From assembly GCF_011170125.1 (NCBI RefSeq), contig NZ_BLLN01000002.1:1397501-1461500 (forward strand): a stretch of DNA of 64,000 bases. The letters are read 5' to 3'. Of this stretch, positions 21,659 to 30,684 are shown one piece after another. The notes below the pieces were generated by a model, which was given only the letters and a program-made list of their open reading frames with translations, was not told where the DNA came from and searched no databases. The stretch comes from Streptomyces diastaticus subsp. diastaticus. Lineage in GTDB: Bacteria; Actinomycetota; Actinomycetes; Streptomycetales; Streptomycetaceae. The stretch's first letter is position 1. Each line of letters opens with the position of its first letter. Position numbers and translations under genes: made by a program.

Positions 21659-21700
21659 CCGCGCCGGCCGGGCGGCTCCGCTCCGGCCCGGCCGGCGCGG
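21659..21700. terminator. bidirectional terminator between recQ and fumarylacetoacetase
   Basis: A 14-bp perfect stem (CCGCGCCGGCCGGG with its complement) with a 14-nt loop lies between the convergent genes ending at 21653 and 21710. Confidence 0.8.
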
Positions 21701-21709
21701 CGCCGGCCC

Positions 21710-22936
21710 TCAGAGGGCCGGCACGACCCTGCCCCGGACCTCGCCCAGCCCCACCGGTACGCCGAGGGCCCCGGGCGCCCAGGCCCGCAGGACGACCTCG
21801 TCGCCGTCCTGGAGGAAGGTGCGCTCCCCGCCGGCCAGCGCCAGCGGCTTCTCCCCGTTCCAGGTCAGCTCCAGCAGCGAGCCGAGCTGGTCCGCCTCGG
21901 CACCGCTGACGGTTCCCGAGCCGTAGAGATCACCGGTGCGCAGGGAGGCGCCGTTCACGGTGGTCTGCGCCAGCATCTGCGCGGCGGTCCAGTACATGCT
22001 GGTGAAGGGCGGCTCGGAGACCACCTGGCCGTTGACCTCCACGCTGATCCGCAGGTCGTACCCGCCGGGCTCGGCCGAGGAGTCGTCCAGGTAGGGCAGG
22101 AGCGCCTCGTCACGGGCGGGTGGCACGGTCCGCGCCGTCTCCAGCGCCTCCAGCGGTGTCACCCAGGCCGACACCGAGGTGGCGAAGGACTTGCCGAGGA
22201 AGGGGCCGAGAGGCACGTACTCCCACGCCTGGATGTCCCGGGCCGACCAGTCGTTGAGCAGGCAGAGCCCGAAGACGTGCTCCCGGTACGCCTCCAGCGG
22301 CACGGCGCGTCCCCGCTCGGAGCCGACGCCGACGACGAAGCCGACCTCCGCCTCGATGTCCAGCTTCACCGAGGGGCCGAACACCGGCGCGGGGTCGGTG
22401 GGTGCCTTCCGCTGGCCGCGGGGCCGCGCCACGTCCGTGCCGGAGACCACCACCGTCCCGGAGCGGCCGTGGTAACCGATGGGCAGGTGCTTCCAGTTGG
22501 GGGTGAGCGGGGTGGGGGAGTCGGGGCGGAAGATGCGGCCGACGTTGGAGGCGTGGTGCTCGCTGGCGTAGAAGTCGACGTAGTCACCGACCTCGAACGG
22601 CAGGTGCAGTTCCACCGCGGTGAGGGGGTGGGCGTGCCGTTCCACGGCCGGGTGGCGGGCCGGGTCGGTGACCCAGGTGGTGAGCGCCTCGCGCACCCGC
22701 GTCCAGGTCGGCCGGCCGGCCGCCAGCAGGGGGTTCAGCGTCGGGCCGGACAGCAGGGCGGCGTGCGGGGAGCCCAGCTCCGTGGCGAGGGCACCGGTGT
22801 CCAGGACGTGGTCGCCGAGGCGGACGCCGACACGGCGGGGCGTCCCGCCCGTCGAGAAGACACCGTACGGAAGGTTGTGCGGACCGAAGGGGTGGCCTTC
22901 GGGGAGGGCGAGCGGGAGCGGGGTGGGCTCGGGCAT
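21710..22936 (-). CDS. fahA: fumarylacetoacetase
   Basis: A 408-residue hydrolase that splits 4-fumarylacetoacetate into fumarate and acetoacetate, the last step of tyrosine and homogentisate catabolism. An N-terminal SH3-like domain is followed by the FAH fold. Active-site and metal residues recognisable from the family are the Asp in YVDFYASEHHASNVG with the catalytic His, the two Glu in LDIEAEVGFV, and the Asp in LLNDWSARD. The ATG at 22936 begins the conserved N-terminus; the frame stays open upstream into non-coding sequence. No other tyrosine-pathway gene is adjacent. Confidence 0.93.
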   Translation of the reverse strand: MPEPTPLPLALPEGHPFGPHNLPYGVFSTGGTPRRVGVRLGDHVLDTGALATELGSPHAALLSGPTLNPLLAAGRPTWTRVREALTTWVTDPARHPAVERHAHPLTAVELHLPFEVGDYVDFYASEHHASNVGRIFRPDSPTPLTPNWKHLPIGYHGRSGTVVVSGTDVARPRGQRKAPTDPAPVFGPSVKLDIEAEVGFVVGVGSERGRAVPLEAYREHVFGLCLLNDWSARDIQAWEYVPLGPFLGKSFATSVSAWVTPLEALETARTVPPARDEALLPYLDDSSAEPGGYDLRISVEVNGQVVSEPPFTSMYWTAAQMLAQTTVNGASLRTGDLYGSGTVSGAEADQLGSLLELTWNGEKPLALAGGERTFLQDGDEVVLRAWAPGALGVPVGLGEVRGRVVPAL

Positions 22937-23456
22937 CTGGGTGCGGCCTCGCTTTCCGTGCGATCGGTCGGTGAGCACACGGGGCACCGGCGCCCCGGGA
23001 ACCGGGCCGCACGGAAGCCGTGGGCTGGGCCACACGTTACGTGCGCCGCCCCTGCCGGGGGAGGGGCGGCAGGGGGCGGGAGGGGGTCGGCAAGCGTGGG
23101 TCCGGTCGTCTGCCGCGCGTCGACGACGGCCTCAGGCACCGGCCGGGCTCCATGGGGCCGGGTCTGGTCGCCCGCCGTGTGGCAGAGGCGGTCTCGCGTG
23201 CCGGCCGGGTTGGCCAGAGCGGGGTCCTGGGCGCTGGTTGTGCGGCAGAGGCGCTCTCGCGTCCGGCCGCGCTGAGCGTGGGGCTGGTGCCTCCGGGCGC
23301 CCCGCGCGGCAGAGGCGGCCTCACGCGCCCGCCCTGCTGGGAGCGGGGGCGCGGCTCAGGCCGAGGTGCCGATCGTGCGTCGGCGTGGGCGCACGCGGGG
23401 CCGGGCGGGTCGGCTCCGTCCGGGCGCGGCGGGGTGTCGGGCGAGATGGGGCGGGG
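22937..23456. other. 520-bp intergenic region with degenerate tandem units
   Basis: No convincing gene is present. Three degenerate copies of a GGCAGAGGCG-led unit start at 23181, 23244 and 23308, a period of 63-64 bp. An open frame across 23020-23475 has no recognisable protein and merely reflects the G+C content and the repeats. Confidence 0.4.
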
Positions 23457-23615
23457 TCACTCCTCACGTTCGTAGTCCGCTTCCGCCACCTCCTCGCCGA
23501 GGTCGTTCTGGGCGGCGGTGTACAGGTCGTGCACGAAGGCGCGCGCCCGGTTCTCCTCGATGCCGGGGGCGGTGTCGCGCAGACGGTCGGTCCAGGTGTC
23601 TATCGGGTCGCTCAT
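23457..23615 (-). CDS. small acidic hypothetical protein
   Basis: A 52-residue acidic protein starting MSDPIDTWTDRLRDTAPG and ending in an acidic helix (EEVAEADYEREE). It probably forms two short helices. I do not recognise the family. The ATG at 23615 begins a well-formed product, while extension upstream in the same frame runs through the ABC transporter terminator. It lies downstream of the exporter genes on the same strand but behind that terminator, so it may have its own promoter. Confidence 0.6.
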   Translation of the reverse strand: MSDPIDTWTDRLRDTAPGIEENRARAFVHDLYTAAQNDLGEEVAEADYEREE

Positions 23616-23706
23616 ACTTCCAGCAGACAACGCCCGCCCCGCCCTCGCCACCCGAACGGCCCCTTCCCGCCCTCCCACGGCCACGGACTCCGAGGCCCGC
23701 CCGACG

Positions 23707-23749
23707 CCCGCTCCGGCCCCGCCCCGGCGGGCCGCGGGGCCGGAGCGGG
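23707..23749 (-). terminator. terminator of the ABC exporter operon
   Basis: A 14-bp perfect stem (CCCGCTCCGGCCCC with its complement) begins 10 nt after the permease stop on the minus strand. Confidence 0.75.
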
Positions 23750-23758
23750 GTGGGGCCG

Positions 23759-24598
23759 TCAGCGGCCCAGGTTCCGGAACCGCTTGACCGCCGACGGGAG
23801 GAACACCGCGACGAGGAAGACCGGCCAGGCCACCGCGAGGAGCCCCGCGTTGGCCGCTGCCCAGGAGCCACCGGACACGCCCGGATCGCCGGACAGGCCG
23901 CGCACCGCGGTGGCCGTCGCCGACATCGGGTTCCACTCCACGAGGGCCCCCAGCCATGGCGGCATCGACGCGGGCGAGGCGATGGCGTTGGAGAGGAAGG
24001 CGGCCGGCCAGACCAGGATCTGCACCGCCTGCACCATCTCGGGTCTGCCCGCGACCATCGCCAGGTGGACGCCGATCCACAGCATCGCGAACCGCAGCAG
24101 CAGCAACAGGCCCACCGCGCCCGCGAAGGAGGTGAGCCCTCCGTGCCAGCGCCAGCCGATCGCGTATCCGACGGTGATCAGCACGGCCAGGCCGACCACC
24201 GACTGCGCCATGTCGGCGACGCTCCGCCCGACCAGGAGCGCGCCGTCGGTCATCGGCATCGAGCGGAACCGGTCGACGACGCCCTTGCCGAGGTCCTGGG
24301 TGACGGCGAGCATCGTCGCCTCCAGGCCGAAGGCCATGGTCATGGTGAACATGCCGGGCACCAGGTAGGGGGTGAAGTCCCCGTCGACGCCCCGCCCGCC
24401 GCCGATCAGGTGGCTGAACATCAGCAGCATCATCACCGGGAAGACCAGCCCGACGACCACCTGCGCGGGCCGGCGCCTCCAGTGCGCCAGTTCGCGCCGG
24501 GTCATCGTCCAGGAGTCGGCCACCGCCCAGCTCAGCTTCGAGCCGGTGGCGGGTGCCGTGGCCACCCCGGACAGGGCCGTGTCGTCGGTCGCGCTCAC
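23759..24598 (-). CDS. DrrB-type ABC-2 transporter permease
   Basis: A 279-residue membrane protein with six transmembrane helices, partner of the ATPase encoded just upstream. The central segment [21 protein letters not shown] and the [19 protein letters not shown] segment are typical of the daunorubicin-resistance DrrB family and related antibiotic or lipid exporters. The GTG at 24598 overlaps the ATPase stop (GTGA), so the two are translationally coupled. The substrate cannot be told from the sequence. Confidence 0.9.
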   Translation of the reverse strand: MSATDDTALSGVATAPATGSKLSWAVADSWTMTRRELAHWRRRPAQVVVGLVFPVMMLLMFSHLIGGGRGVDGDFTPYLVPGMFTMTMAFGLEATMLAVTQDLGKGVVDRFRSMPMTDGALLVGRSVADMAQSVVGLAVLITVGYAIGWRWHGGLTSFAGAVGLLLLLRFAMLWIGVHLAMVAGRPEMVQAVQILVWPAAFLSNAIASPASMPPWLGALVEWNPMSATATAVRGLSGDPGVSGGSWAAANAGLLAVAWPVFLVAVFLPSAVKRFRNLGR

Positions 24599-25530
24599 GC
24601 GGCGTCCCCCTTCGTCAGGTGCATGAAGACCTCGTCGAGGCTCGGCCGGCGCACCGCGACGTCCTCCGCCTCGACGCCGGCCGCCTCCAGGGCCCGCAGG
24701 GTCCCGGTCAGTGCGGCCATCCGGTCGCCGACCGAGGCGCTGACCCGCCGCCGGTCCTCGTCCACCACCACGTCGCCGGTGAGGAGCGAGGCGGCCCGGG
24801 CCAGCTGGGCCGGGTCGCGCACGACCACGTCGACGCGGTCGCCGCCGGTCCTGGTCTTCAGCTCGTCCGCCGTGCCCTGGGCGATGACCTTGCCGTGGTC
24901 GATCACCGCGATCCGGTCGGTGAGCTGGTCGGCCTCCTCCAGGTACTGGGTGGTCAGCAGGACGGTCGTCCCGCCGTCGACCAGGGACCGCACCGCGTTC
25001 CACACCTCGGTGCGTCCCCGGGGATCGAGCCCGGTCGTGGGCTCGTCCAGGAAGAGCACCCGCGGCCGGGGGATGAGGGACGCCGCCAGGTCGAGCCGGC
25101 GCCGCATACCGCCGCTGTACCGCTTGACGGCCGTGTCGCCGGTGTCGGTGAGCTCGAACCGGGCCAGCAGTTCGTCGGCCCGGGCGCCGGCGCGCCGCGC
25201 GCCGAGGTGGTGGAGGCGGCCGAACATCTCCAGGTTCTGTCGTCCGCCGAGTTCCTCGTCGACGGCGGCGTGCTGCCCGAGCAGCCCGATCCTCGTACGC
25301 GCCTCGTCGGGCCGGGCCCGTACATCGACGCCCGCCACCTCGACCCGCCCCTCGTCCGGACGGAGCAGCGTGGACATGATGCGTACGGCCGTGGTCTTGC
25401 CGGCGCCGTTGGGCCCGAGCAACCCCTGCACCGTCCCGGCCCGCACTGTGAGATCGAGGCCGTCCAGGGCGTTTCTGTCCTTGTACCTCTTCCGCAGACC
25501 TTCGACGACGATCGCCGGATCATCAGGCAC
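24595..25530 (-). CDS. DrrA-type ABC transporter ATP-binding protein
   Basis: A 311-residue ATPase energising the DrrB-like permease. Walker [10 protein letters not shown] at 39-47, Q-loop [10 protein letters not shown], signature [12 protein letters not shown], Walker [14 protein letters not shown] and the switch TTQYLEEAD are all present. A C-terminal domain of about 80 residues follows, as in DrrA. The GTG start at 25530 is the first gene of a two-gene operon whose promoter is flanked by two matching palindromes. No regulator gene lies next to it. Confidence 0.92.
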   Translation of the reverse strand: MPDDPAIVVEGLRKRYKDRNALDGLDLTVRAGTVQGLLGPNGAGKTTAVRIMSTLLRPDEGRVEVAGVDVRARPDEARTRIGLLGQHAAVDEELGGRQNLEMFGRLHHLGARRAGARADELLARFELTDTGDTAVKRYSGGMRRRLDLAASLIPRPRVLFLDEPTTGLDPRGRTEVWNAVRSLVDGGTTVLLTTQYLEEADQLTDRIAVIDHGKVIAQGTADELKTRTGGDRVDVVVRDPAQLARAASLLTGDVVVDEDRRRVSASVGDRMAALTGTLRALEAAGVEAEDVAVRRPSLDEVFMHLTKGDAA

Positions 25531-25549
25531 GACGCCCCCCGAGGATGAG

Positions 25550-25565
25550 TAGTAAAGCTTGACTA
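25550..25565. promoter_or_regulatory. operator 1 of the ABC exporter operon
   Basis: TAGTAAAGCTTGACTA is an imperfect 16-bp palindrome (arms TAGTCAA/TTGACTA with one mismatch, 2-bp centre) between promoter and start codon. It shares its pattern with the site at 25606. Confidence 0.6.
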
Positions 25566-25583
25566 GTTGCTGGCGCGCCTCGC

Positions 25584-25612
25584 ACGGTAAGGCCTCGCGG
25601 GCGATTAGTCAA
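25584..25612 (-). promoter_or_regulatory. promoter of the ABC exporter operon
   Basis: On the minus strand TTGACT (25612-25607) and TACCGT (25589-25584) are separated by exactly 17 bp, a good housekeeping-type promoter for the G+C-rich host. The -35 hexamer lies inside operator 2. Confidence 0.65.
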
Positions 25613-25621
25613 ACTTGAATA
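25606..25621. promoter_or_regulatory. operator 2 of the ABC exporter operon
   Basis: TAGTCAAACTTGAATA is a 16-bp palindrome with one mismatch (arms TAGTCAA and TTGAATA, 2-bp centre). It covers the -35 hexamer and lies 56 bp centre to centre from operator 1. Size and symmetry suit a TetR- or MarR-family dimer. Confidence 0.6.
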
Positions 25622-25951
25622 GCGGTTCCGCGCCGGCCGGTGGCGCGCCGCGACGCGGTCCGCCCCGGCCCCGCCGGGGCCCGAGGCCGCCCGGTGCGGC
25701 CGGCGGCCCACCGAAGCCCGGCCACCCTCAAGGCCGACTCCGACGCCTGAAGCCTCCTCGGCGGGTGGCGGACGACCACGGTCCGGCCGCTCCCGAGGCG
25801 GCCGGGGCGCCCCCCGGCCCCGGGCCGGCCCCCGGTGGCCCGCGCGGCCCCCGGCCCCGCACGGTGGACACCCAACCCCCCGCCCCGCCAGGGAAATCAG
25901 AGCGTGCCGGGGTGGCGCGTGCCAGGGGCTTATCTCCGTATCGTGGGGATC
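25622..25951. other. G+C-rich intergenic region before the HAD phosphatase
   Basis: 330 bp of very G+C-rich sequence between the exporter promoter and the phosphatase ATG. I see no gene, repeat or clear promoter. GGGGAT just before the ATG may serve as the phosphatase ribosome site. Confidence 0.4.
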
Positions 25952-26950
25952 ATGGCCCTCCCCTCCGCACACCCGTCTCCCCCGCCTGGCGCGGCGCCAC
26001 CTCTGGACCAGCCGCAGGCGGGACCGGCGCCCGCCGCGGCGCTGCCCCTCGCCCCTCCGCACGCGGGCGCGGGCCTGGCGCCGGCCCGCGCCCGGCCGGG
26101 GCCCGTCTCCGGGCAGGTGTTCCCGTCGGAGCCGCGTGGCCTGGGCGGGCGGCGGCGGACGTACGCCCTGGTCGCGACCGATCTGGACGGGACGCTGCTG
26201 CGAGCCGGGGACCAGGTGTCGGCGCGCACCCGGGCCGCGCTGGAGCTGGCACGGGGAGCCGGGGCGCGGCACATCGTGGTGACCGGGCGGCCCGTGCCGG
26301 GGGTGCGAGGGCTGCTGGCCCGGCTCGGGTACGACGGGATCGCGGTCTGCGGCCAGGGCGCCCAGGTCTACGATGCGGCCGGCGGCCGCATGCTGAGCGC
26401 CCTGACCCTGGACCGGGAGACCGCCGCCACCGCGCTCGGCAAGATCGAGGCGGAGACGGGCGCCCTCTTCGCCGCCGTCGACCAGGACGGCACCGACGGC
26501 CACACGCTGATCGAGCCCGGTTACCGCATGGCCCACCCGACGCTGCCCGCCCGGCCGGTCCCGCACCGCGACTCCTTGTGGGAGCGGCCGATCGCCAAGG
26601 TCCTGATCCGCCATCCGGAGCTGACCGACGACGAACTGGCCGCCGCCGCCCGCTCGGTGGTGGACGGCCTCGCCACCGTCACGATGGCGGGACCGGGCAC
26701 CGTCGAACTCCAGCCGCTCGGCGTCACCAAGGCCACCGGCCTCGCCCGGGCCGCCGCCCAGCTCGGCCTGGGCGAGGCCGACACCCTCGCCTTCGGTGAC
26801 ATGCCGAACGACGTGCCGATGCTGCGGTGGGCCGCCCACGGCGTCGCCATGGCCAACTCGCACGCGGAACTCCTCGCCGTCGCCGACGAGATCACCGTCA
26901 GCAACGAGGAGGACGGCGTGGCCCGGGTCCTGGAACGCCTCTACGGCTGA
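25952..26950 (+). CDS. Cof-type HAD-IIB family phosphatase
   Basis: A 332-residue haloacid-dehalogenase-superfamily hydrolase, probably a sugar-phosphate or cofactor phosphatase. Motif I is ATDLDGTLL with D77 and D79, motif II is VVTGRP, and motif IV is GDMPNDVPML. The substrate cap (type IIB) lies between motifs II and III. The first 69 residues are Pro/Ala-rich and probably unstructured. The ATG at 25952 is taken because GGGGAT precedes it. The gene's 3' end overlaps the next gene on the opposite strand by 10 bp. Confidence 0.88.
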   Translation: MALPSAHPSPPPGAAPPLDQPQAGPAPAAALPLAPPHAGAGLAPARARPGPVSGQVFPSEPRGLGGRRRTYALVATDLDGTLLRAGDQVSARTRAALELARGAGARHIVVTGRPVPGVRGLLARLGYDGIAVCGQGAQVYDAAGGRMLSALTLDRETAATALGKIEAETGALFAAVDQDGTDGHTLIEPGYRMAHPTLPARPVPHRDSLWERPIAKVLIRHPELTDDELAAAARSVVDGLATVTMAGPGTVELQPLGVTKATGLARAAAQLGLGEADTLAFGDMPNDVPMLRWAAHGVAMANSHAELLAVADEITVSNEEDGVARVLERLYG

Positions 26951-27429
26951 CCGGCGGCCGGACCCGGCGTCCCCGGAGCCTCGTCCAGGTCCCCGCTCTC
27001 CTCCACCACCGCCTCGCAGGCGTCGCAGAGGGTGAGCCAGAGTCGGCGGGTGCGGCGCAGCCGGGCGGGGGCGGAGCACCTCTCGCAGAGGCTCTCGCTG
27101 CGGGCCGTGGTGACGTCGAGCAGCTCGTGCAGCCGGGCGTGCTCCTCGGGCGTCCAGCTCCGTTCGCCCGGCCGCCACGGGCGGGGGAACGCCTGGAAGG
27201 AGAGCCGCCCGTACTTCTGCTTCACCGCGAGGAGTTCGTAGGCGGGGAACTCGGCGGCTATCCGGCGGTGGCAGTCGAGGACCAGGCGCCGCCAGCCAGG
27301 GCCTATCGCGAACCGCCCGCCGGGGACGCGCAGCCGTGGCCGGAGCACGTCCAGGGCCGAGGCCGGGGGTGGGACGGGCGGTCCGGTCGCCTCGTCAGGA
27401 CCGGGCGGCTGGTGCCCCAGTACCGTCAT
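26941..27429 (-). CDS. hypothetical protein with a C-terminal four-cysteine zinc-ribbon-like motif
   Basis: A 162-residue protein of unrecognised function. The first 45 residues are Pro-rich. The middle (about 50-90) looks globular with segments GPGWRRLVLDCHRRI and AVKQKYGRLSFQAFP. The C-terminal part has CERC and CDAC about 20 residues apart, a possible zinc site. A strong GAGGAGG ribosome site precedes the ATG at 27429. It is convergent with the phosphatase, with the two stops overlapping by 10 bp. Confidence 0.75.
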   Translation of the reverse strand: MTVLGHQPPGPDEATGPPVPPPASALDVLRPRLRVPGGRFAIGPGWRRLVLDCHRRIAAEFPAYELLAVKQKYGRLSFQAFPRPWRPGERSWTPEEHARLHELLDVTTARSESLCERCSAPARLRRTRRLWLTLCDACEAVVEESGDLDEAPGTPGPAAGQP

Positions 27430-27712
27430 CCCTGCCTCCTCGGGGCGTCGCGCCGCCGTCACACGCCGACGGCATGTGCGGGACATCACTCGATGACAGT
27501 GTGCACGGTGCTTGACGCGGGGGAAGGGCCGGGGCGCGATCCGGACCCCGGTCGACCGGGAACGGGCGGTATCGTCCCCGTTCGGGCGGCCTCCGGGACG
27601 TGCCGGGTGGCCCGGGGCCGGCCCGCCCGTGCCCGCCTCCCGTGCGGAGGCTTCCTGTTCACGCCGTACGGGGGCCGCGCCGCACGGCGGTCTTCGCCCG
27701 AGAGGAGTCGCC

Positions 27713-28561
27713 GTGGCCACGGAGGAGGGGCCGGTTGTTTCCGGCCGGAGGCCGCCGCCCGCACCGTTCCCGCCGGTGGTCTGGATCGGTGGGCCGCCCG
27801 GCGCGGGCAAGAGCACCCTGGCCCGGGCGCTCGCCCACCGTCTGGGCCTTCGGCTCTACCAGAGCGACACCCTGACCTGGGACCACCGTGACCGCGCCCG
27901 GGCCGCGGGCCATCCGGCCGCGATCCGCTGGGAGGCGCTCGACCTCGGCGAGCGCTGGTCGGCCCCGCCCGCCGAACTCCTCGCCATGTCCCTGCACGCC
28001 GAACGCGGCGCGATGATCGCCGACGACGTACGGGCGCTGGGGCGCGGCCCGCTGACCGTGGTGGAGGGGACGCCGGTCACCCCGGACACCGTGCCGGACC
28101 CGGCCCGCGCGGTGTGGCTGATGCCCTCGCCGGAGCTCCAGCGCAGTCGGCTCGCCGAGCGCGGTCTGCCCGCGGGCGTCCACACGCTGTACACGTTGCT
28201 CCTCGCCGACATCGCGGCCCGCGTCGAGGCGCACGGCCTCGCCGGCCGCGTCGTCACGGTGACCCCCGACGCGACCCCCTCCGACACCCGCACCGCCGCC
28301 GAGGCCCTGCTCGCCGGAGCCCTCGCCGACGGCCCCGTGGCGGCGACCGCGGCCGAGCGCCAGGCCCTGCGCCGCGCGGAGAACGAGGCGGTGGCCGCCC
28401 AGTACCGCGCCCACCTCGCCCGTCCCTGGACCACCGGCGACCCGCGGACCGCGCCCGTCACCCTGACCTGCGAGTGTGCCGAGCCCAAGTGCACCGCCCG
28501 GCTCACCCTCCCGTTCGGCGCCTTCCCGCCGGCCAGCGGCGCGCCGCTGCGGTGCCACTGA
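27713..28561 (+). CDS. P-loop NTPase, kinase-like, with a cysteine-rich C-terminus
   Basis: A 282-residue protein. Walker A GGPPGAGKSTLARAL lies at 27-41 after a Pro-rich start, followed by QSDTLTWDHRDR, which resembles the nucleotide-kinase and AAA-like small-molecule kinase layout. The C-terminus carries TCECAEPKCTARLTLPF and a final Cys-His, a possible metal site. The GTG at 27713 is preceded by GAGAGGAG; the frame is open upstream, but those codons look non-coding. The substrate is unknown. Confidence 0.75.
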   Translation: MATEEGPVVSGRRPPPAPFPPVVWIGGPPGAGKSTLARALAHRLGLRLYQSDTLTWDHRDRARAAGHPAAIRWEALDLGERWSAPPAELLAMSLHAERGAMIADDVRALGRGPLTVVEGTPVTPDTVPDPARAVWLMPSPELQRSRLAERGLPAGVHTLYTLLLADIAARVEAHGLAGRVVTVTPDATPSDTRTAAEALLAGALADGPVAATAAERQALRRAENEAVAAQYRAHLARPWTTGDPRTAPVTLTCECAEPKCTARLTLPFGAFPPASGAPLRCH

Positions 28562-28593
28562 CCGCGGCCCGGCCGGTGCGCTGCGGGCCGCGG
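28562..28593. terminator. bidirectional terminator
   Basis: A 9-bp perfect stem (CCGCGGCCC with its complement) and 14-nt loop fill the 39-bp gap between the convergent P-loop gene and the CocE-type hydrolase gene. Confidence 0.6.
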
Positions 28594-28600
28594 TGCCCGG

Positions 28601-30643
28601 CTATCCGGCCGTACGCGGAATCCGCCGCTCCCACGTGCGGTGGAAGATCACCTCGCCGCCCTCGGAGCAGGTCAGCTCGTTGCTGGTGAGGAAGTCCCCG
28701 GCGTCGCAGGTGATCTCGGAGCGGGTGCGGACCTCGGTGTCCCAGGCCAGTTCCGGGCGGCGCAGCCGGACCGTCCAGGAGGAGCGGGTGGTGGCGCTGA
28801 GCGGGTCGTCGTCGGTGATCGTGTACTGCTCCAGGGCGTCCTCGTGGAACTCCAGGCCGTCCGGGTAGATCCGGGTGCCGCCGTACCGGGGGTCGACGTC
28901 CAGGCGCCAGGTCCTGGCGGCCACGTCGTGGACGACGAGGCGTTCGGGCCGCCGGCCGGCGGGGTCCTCGGGGGCCGGGTGGATCACGGCGAGCGGCTCG
29001 GCCTGCTCGGGTTCGGCGAAGGCGATGGTGGCGTCCAGCGCCCGGTCCCCGGCGCCCCGCACCGGCAGTTCGAGACCGCTGCCCGCCGGGTCCAGGGTGA
29101 ACCCGTCCTCGGAGCCGGGCTGCGGCCAGATCCACGGCCAGTACGCGGAGGAGACGGCGAGCCGGATGCGGTGGCCGGGCGGGAAGGCGTGGCCGATGCC
29201 GTTCAGCTCGAAGGTGACGTCCTCGGTGTCGCCGGGCCTCCACGGGGCGACCTTGTCGCGGCCGTACCGGGCGGAGAGGTTGAGGACGCCCCGGGTGACC
29301 AGGGTCGAGGAGCCGTCCGGCGCGACGTCGCAGAGCCGGGCGATGACCTGGCCGCGCGGGCTGGGACTGGTGAGGCGGAGCCGGACGCGGGGGCGGCCGA
29401 GGATCTGGAGCCGCTCGTCCACGGCGAACTCGAAGGCGGCCGAGTTGGCGTCCTCCTCACGCTGGTCGGGCGGCAGGTCGGCGTCGTTGCCGAAGGGGAA
29501 GTACCGGCCGGCGGCGAGCCCGGTGTGCTGCGGGGAGCGGACCAGGAGCGGCTCGCCCTGGAAGGCGTACTCGACCGGGGTGACGTACGGCGAGGGCCAG
29601 GCGGGGTCGCCGACCCAGTGGCCCTCCAGCTCCGGGTAGACGGTGGCGGGCGGGTGGGACTCGCTGATCCAGGAGCGGAGCTTGGGCTCGTTCATGACGC
29701 CGCTGTCCTTGCCCTTGAGGTGCTGGTCCCACCAGCGCAGCGTCTCCTGGAGGAAGCCGATCGCGGGGCCCGGCGGCAGGCCCCGGTCCGGGTACTGGTG
29801 CGACCAGGGTCCGATGAGGCCGCGTACCTGGTCGTCGGGGAGGTGGCGGACCAGTCGCAGCACGGTGTCGCGGTACGGGTCGTGCCAGCCGCCGACCGCC
29901 AGCACCTTCGCCTTGATCGCCGAGTAGTCCTCGCTGACGCTGCCGTGCCGCCAGTAGGCGTCGCGGGTCTGGTGGTCGAGCCAGGTGTGGATGAACGGGT
30001 CGACCGCCTCCAGCCGCTTCAGCCACATCCCGCGCCAGTCGGTCCCCACATACTCCGGGTCCGGCGGGCGGGAGACGAAGGCCAGCATGGTGGAGGCCCA
30101 GGCGTGCATGTCGACGGCGAGGACGGAGCCGCCCATGTAGTGCACGTCGTTGTCGTACCGGTCGTCGGCCGAGCAGACGGTGACGATCGCCTTCAGCGGC
30201 TCGGGGGCGAGCGCGGCGATCTGGAGCGAGTTGAAGCCGCCCCAGGAGATGCCGAACATGCCGACCCTGCCGTTGCACCAGGGCTGCTCGGCGAGCCAGT
30301 GGACCACCGCGACGCCGTCCGCCAGCTCGGTGGCGTCGTACTCGTCGCCGGGCAGCCCCTCGCTGTTGCCGTGGCCGCGCACGTCGACGCGGACCGAGGC
30401 GTAGCCGTGGCCCGCGTACCAGGGGTGGCGCTGCTGGTCGCGAGGGGCGGTCCAGTCGGTGACCCGGTAGGGCAGGTACTCCAGGAGGGCGGGGACCGGC
30501 TCGTCGGTGACCGGCCGCCAGATCCGGGCGTACAGGTGGGTGACCTCGGAGCCGTCGGCTCCGGGGCGGCCGGTCGGCAGCGGGATGCGGACGTCCTCGC
30601 GGACCGTCCGGTACGGCAGACCGGTGGCGATGTGCAGGGACAT
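28601..30643 (-). CDS. CocE/NonD family hydrolase (X-Pro dipeptidyl-peptidase-like)
   Basis: A 680-residue serine hydrolase. The N-terminal alpha/beta-hydrolase domain has the nucleophile in GISWGGFNSL (S133), a likely acid in VGGWHDPYRD and the His in GPWSHQYPD. The C-terminal half is the jelly-roll domain of X-Pro dipeptidyl-peptidases and cocaine-esterase-like enzymes. It is 41 nt downstream of a peptide transporter on the same strand, so peptide hydrolysis after uptake is a reasonable role; ester hydrolysis is an alternative. No signal peptide is seen, so it acts in the cytoplasm. Confidence 0.87.
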   Translation of the reverse strand: MSLHIATGLPYRTVREDVRIPLPTGRPGADGSEVTHLYARIWRPVTDEPVPALLEYLPYRVTDWTAPRDQQRHPWYAGHGYASVRVDVRGHGNSEGLPGDEYDATELADGVAVVHWLAEQPWCNGRVGMFGISWGGFNSLQIAALAPEPLKAIVTVCSADDRYDNDVHYMGGSVLAVDMHAWASTMLAFVSRPPDPEYVGTDWRGMWLKRLEAVDPFIHTWLDHQTRDAYWRHGSVSEDYSAIKAKVLAVGGWHDPYRDTVLRLVRHLPDDQVRGLIGPWSHQYPDRGLPPGPAIGFLQETLRWWDQHLKGKDSGVMNEPKLRSWISESHPPATVYPELEGHWVGDPAWPSPYVTPVEYAFQGEPLLVRSPQHTGLAAGRYFPFGNDADLPPDQREEDANSAAFEFAVDERLQILGRPRVRLRLTSPSPRGQVIARLCDVAPDGSSTLVTRGVLNLSARYGRDKVAPWRPGDTEDVTFELNGIGHAFPPGHRIRLAVSSAYWPWIWPQPGSEDGFTLDPAGSGLELPVRGAGDRALDATIAFAEPEQAEPLAVIHPAPEDPAGRRPERLVVHDVAARTWRLDVDPRYGGTRIYPDGLEFHEDALEQYTITDDDPLSATTRSSWTVRLRRPELAWDTEVRTRSEITCDAGDFLTSNELTCSEGGEVIFHRTWERRIPRTAG

Positions 30644-30684
30644 GGCGGGGGACCTCGCAGGGGGTGTTCGCGTGGGGGCGCGGG

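Noticed and set aside
23020..23475. Plus-strand 151-codon open frame
   Set aside because: No recognisable domain, Arg/Gly-rich composition of random G+C-rich sequence, and it covers degenerate repeats.
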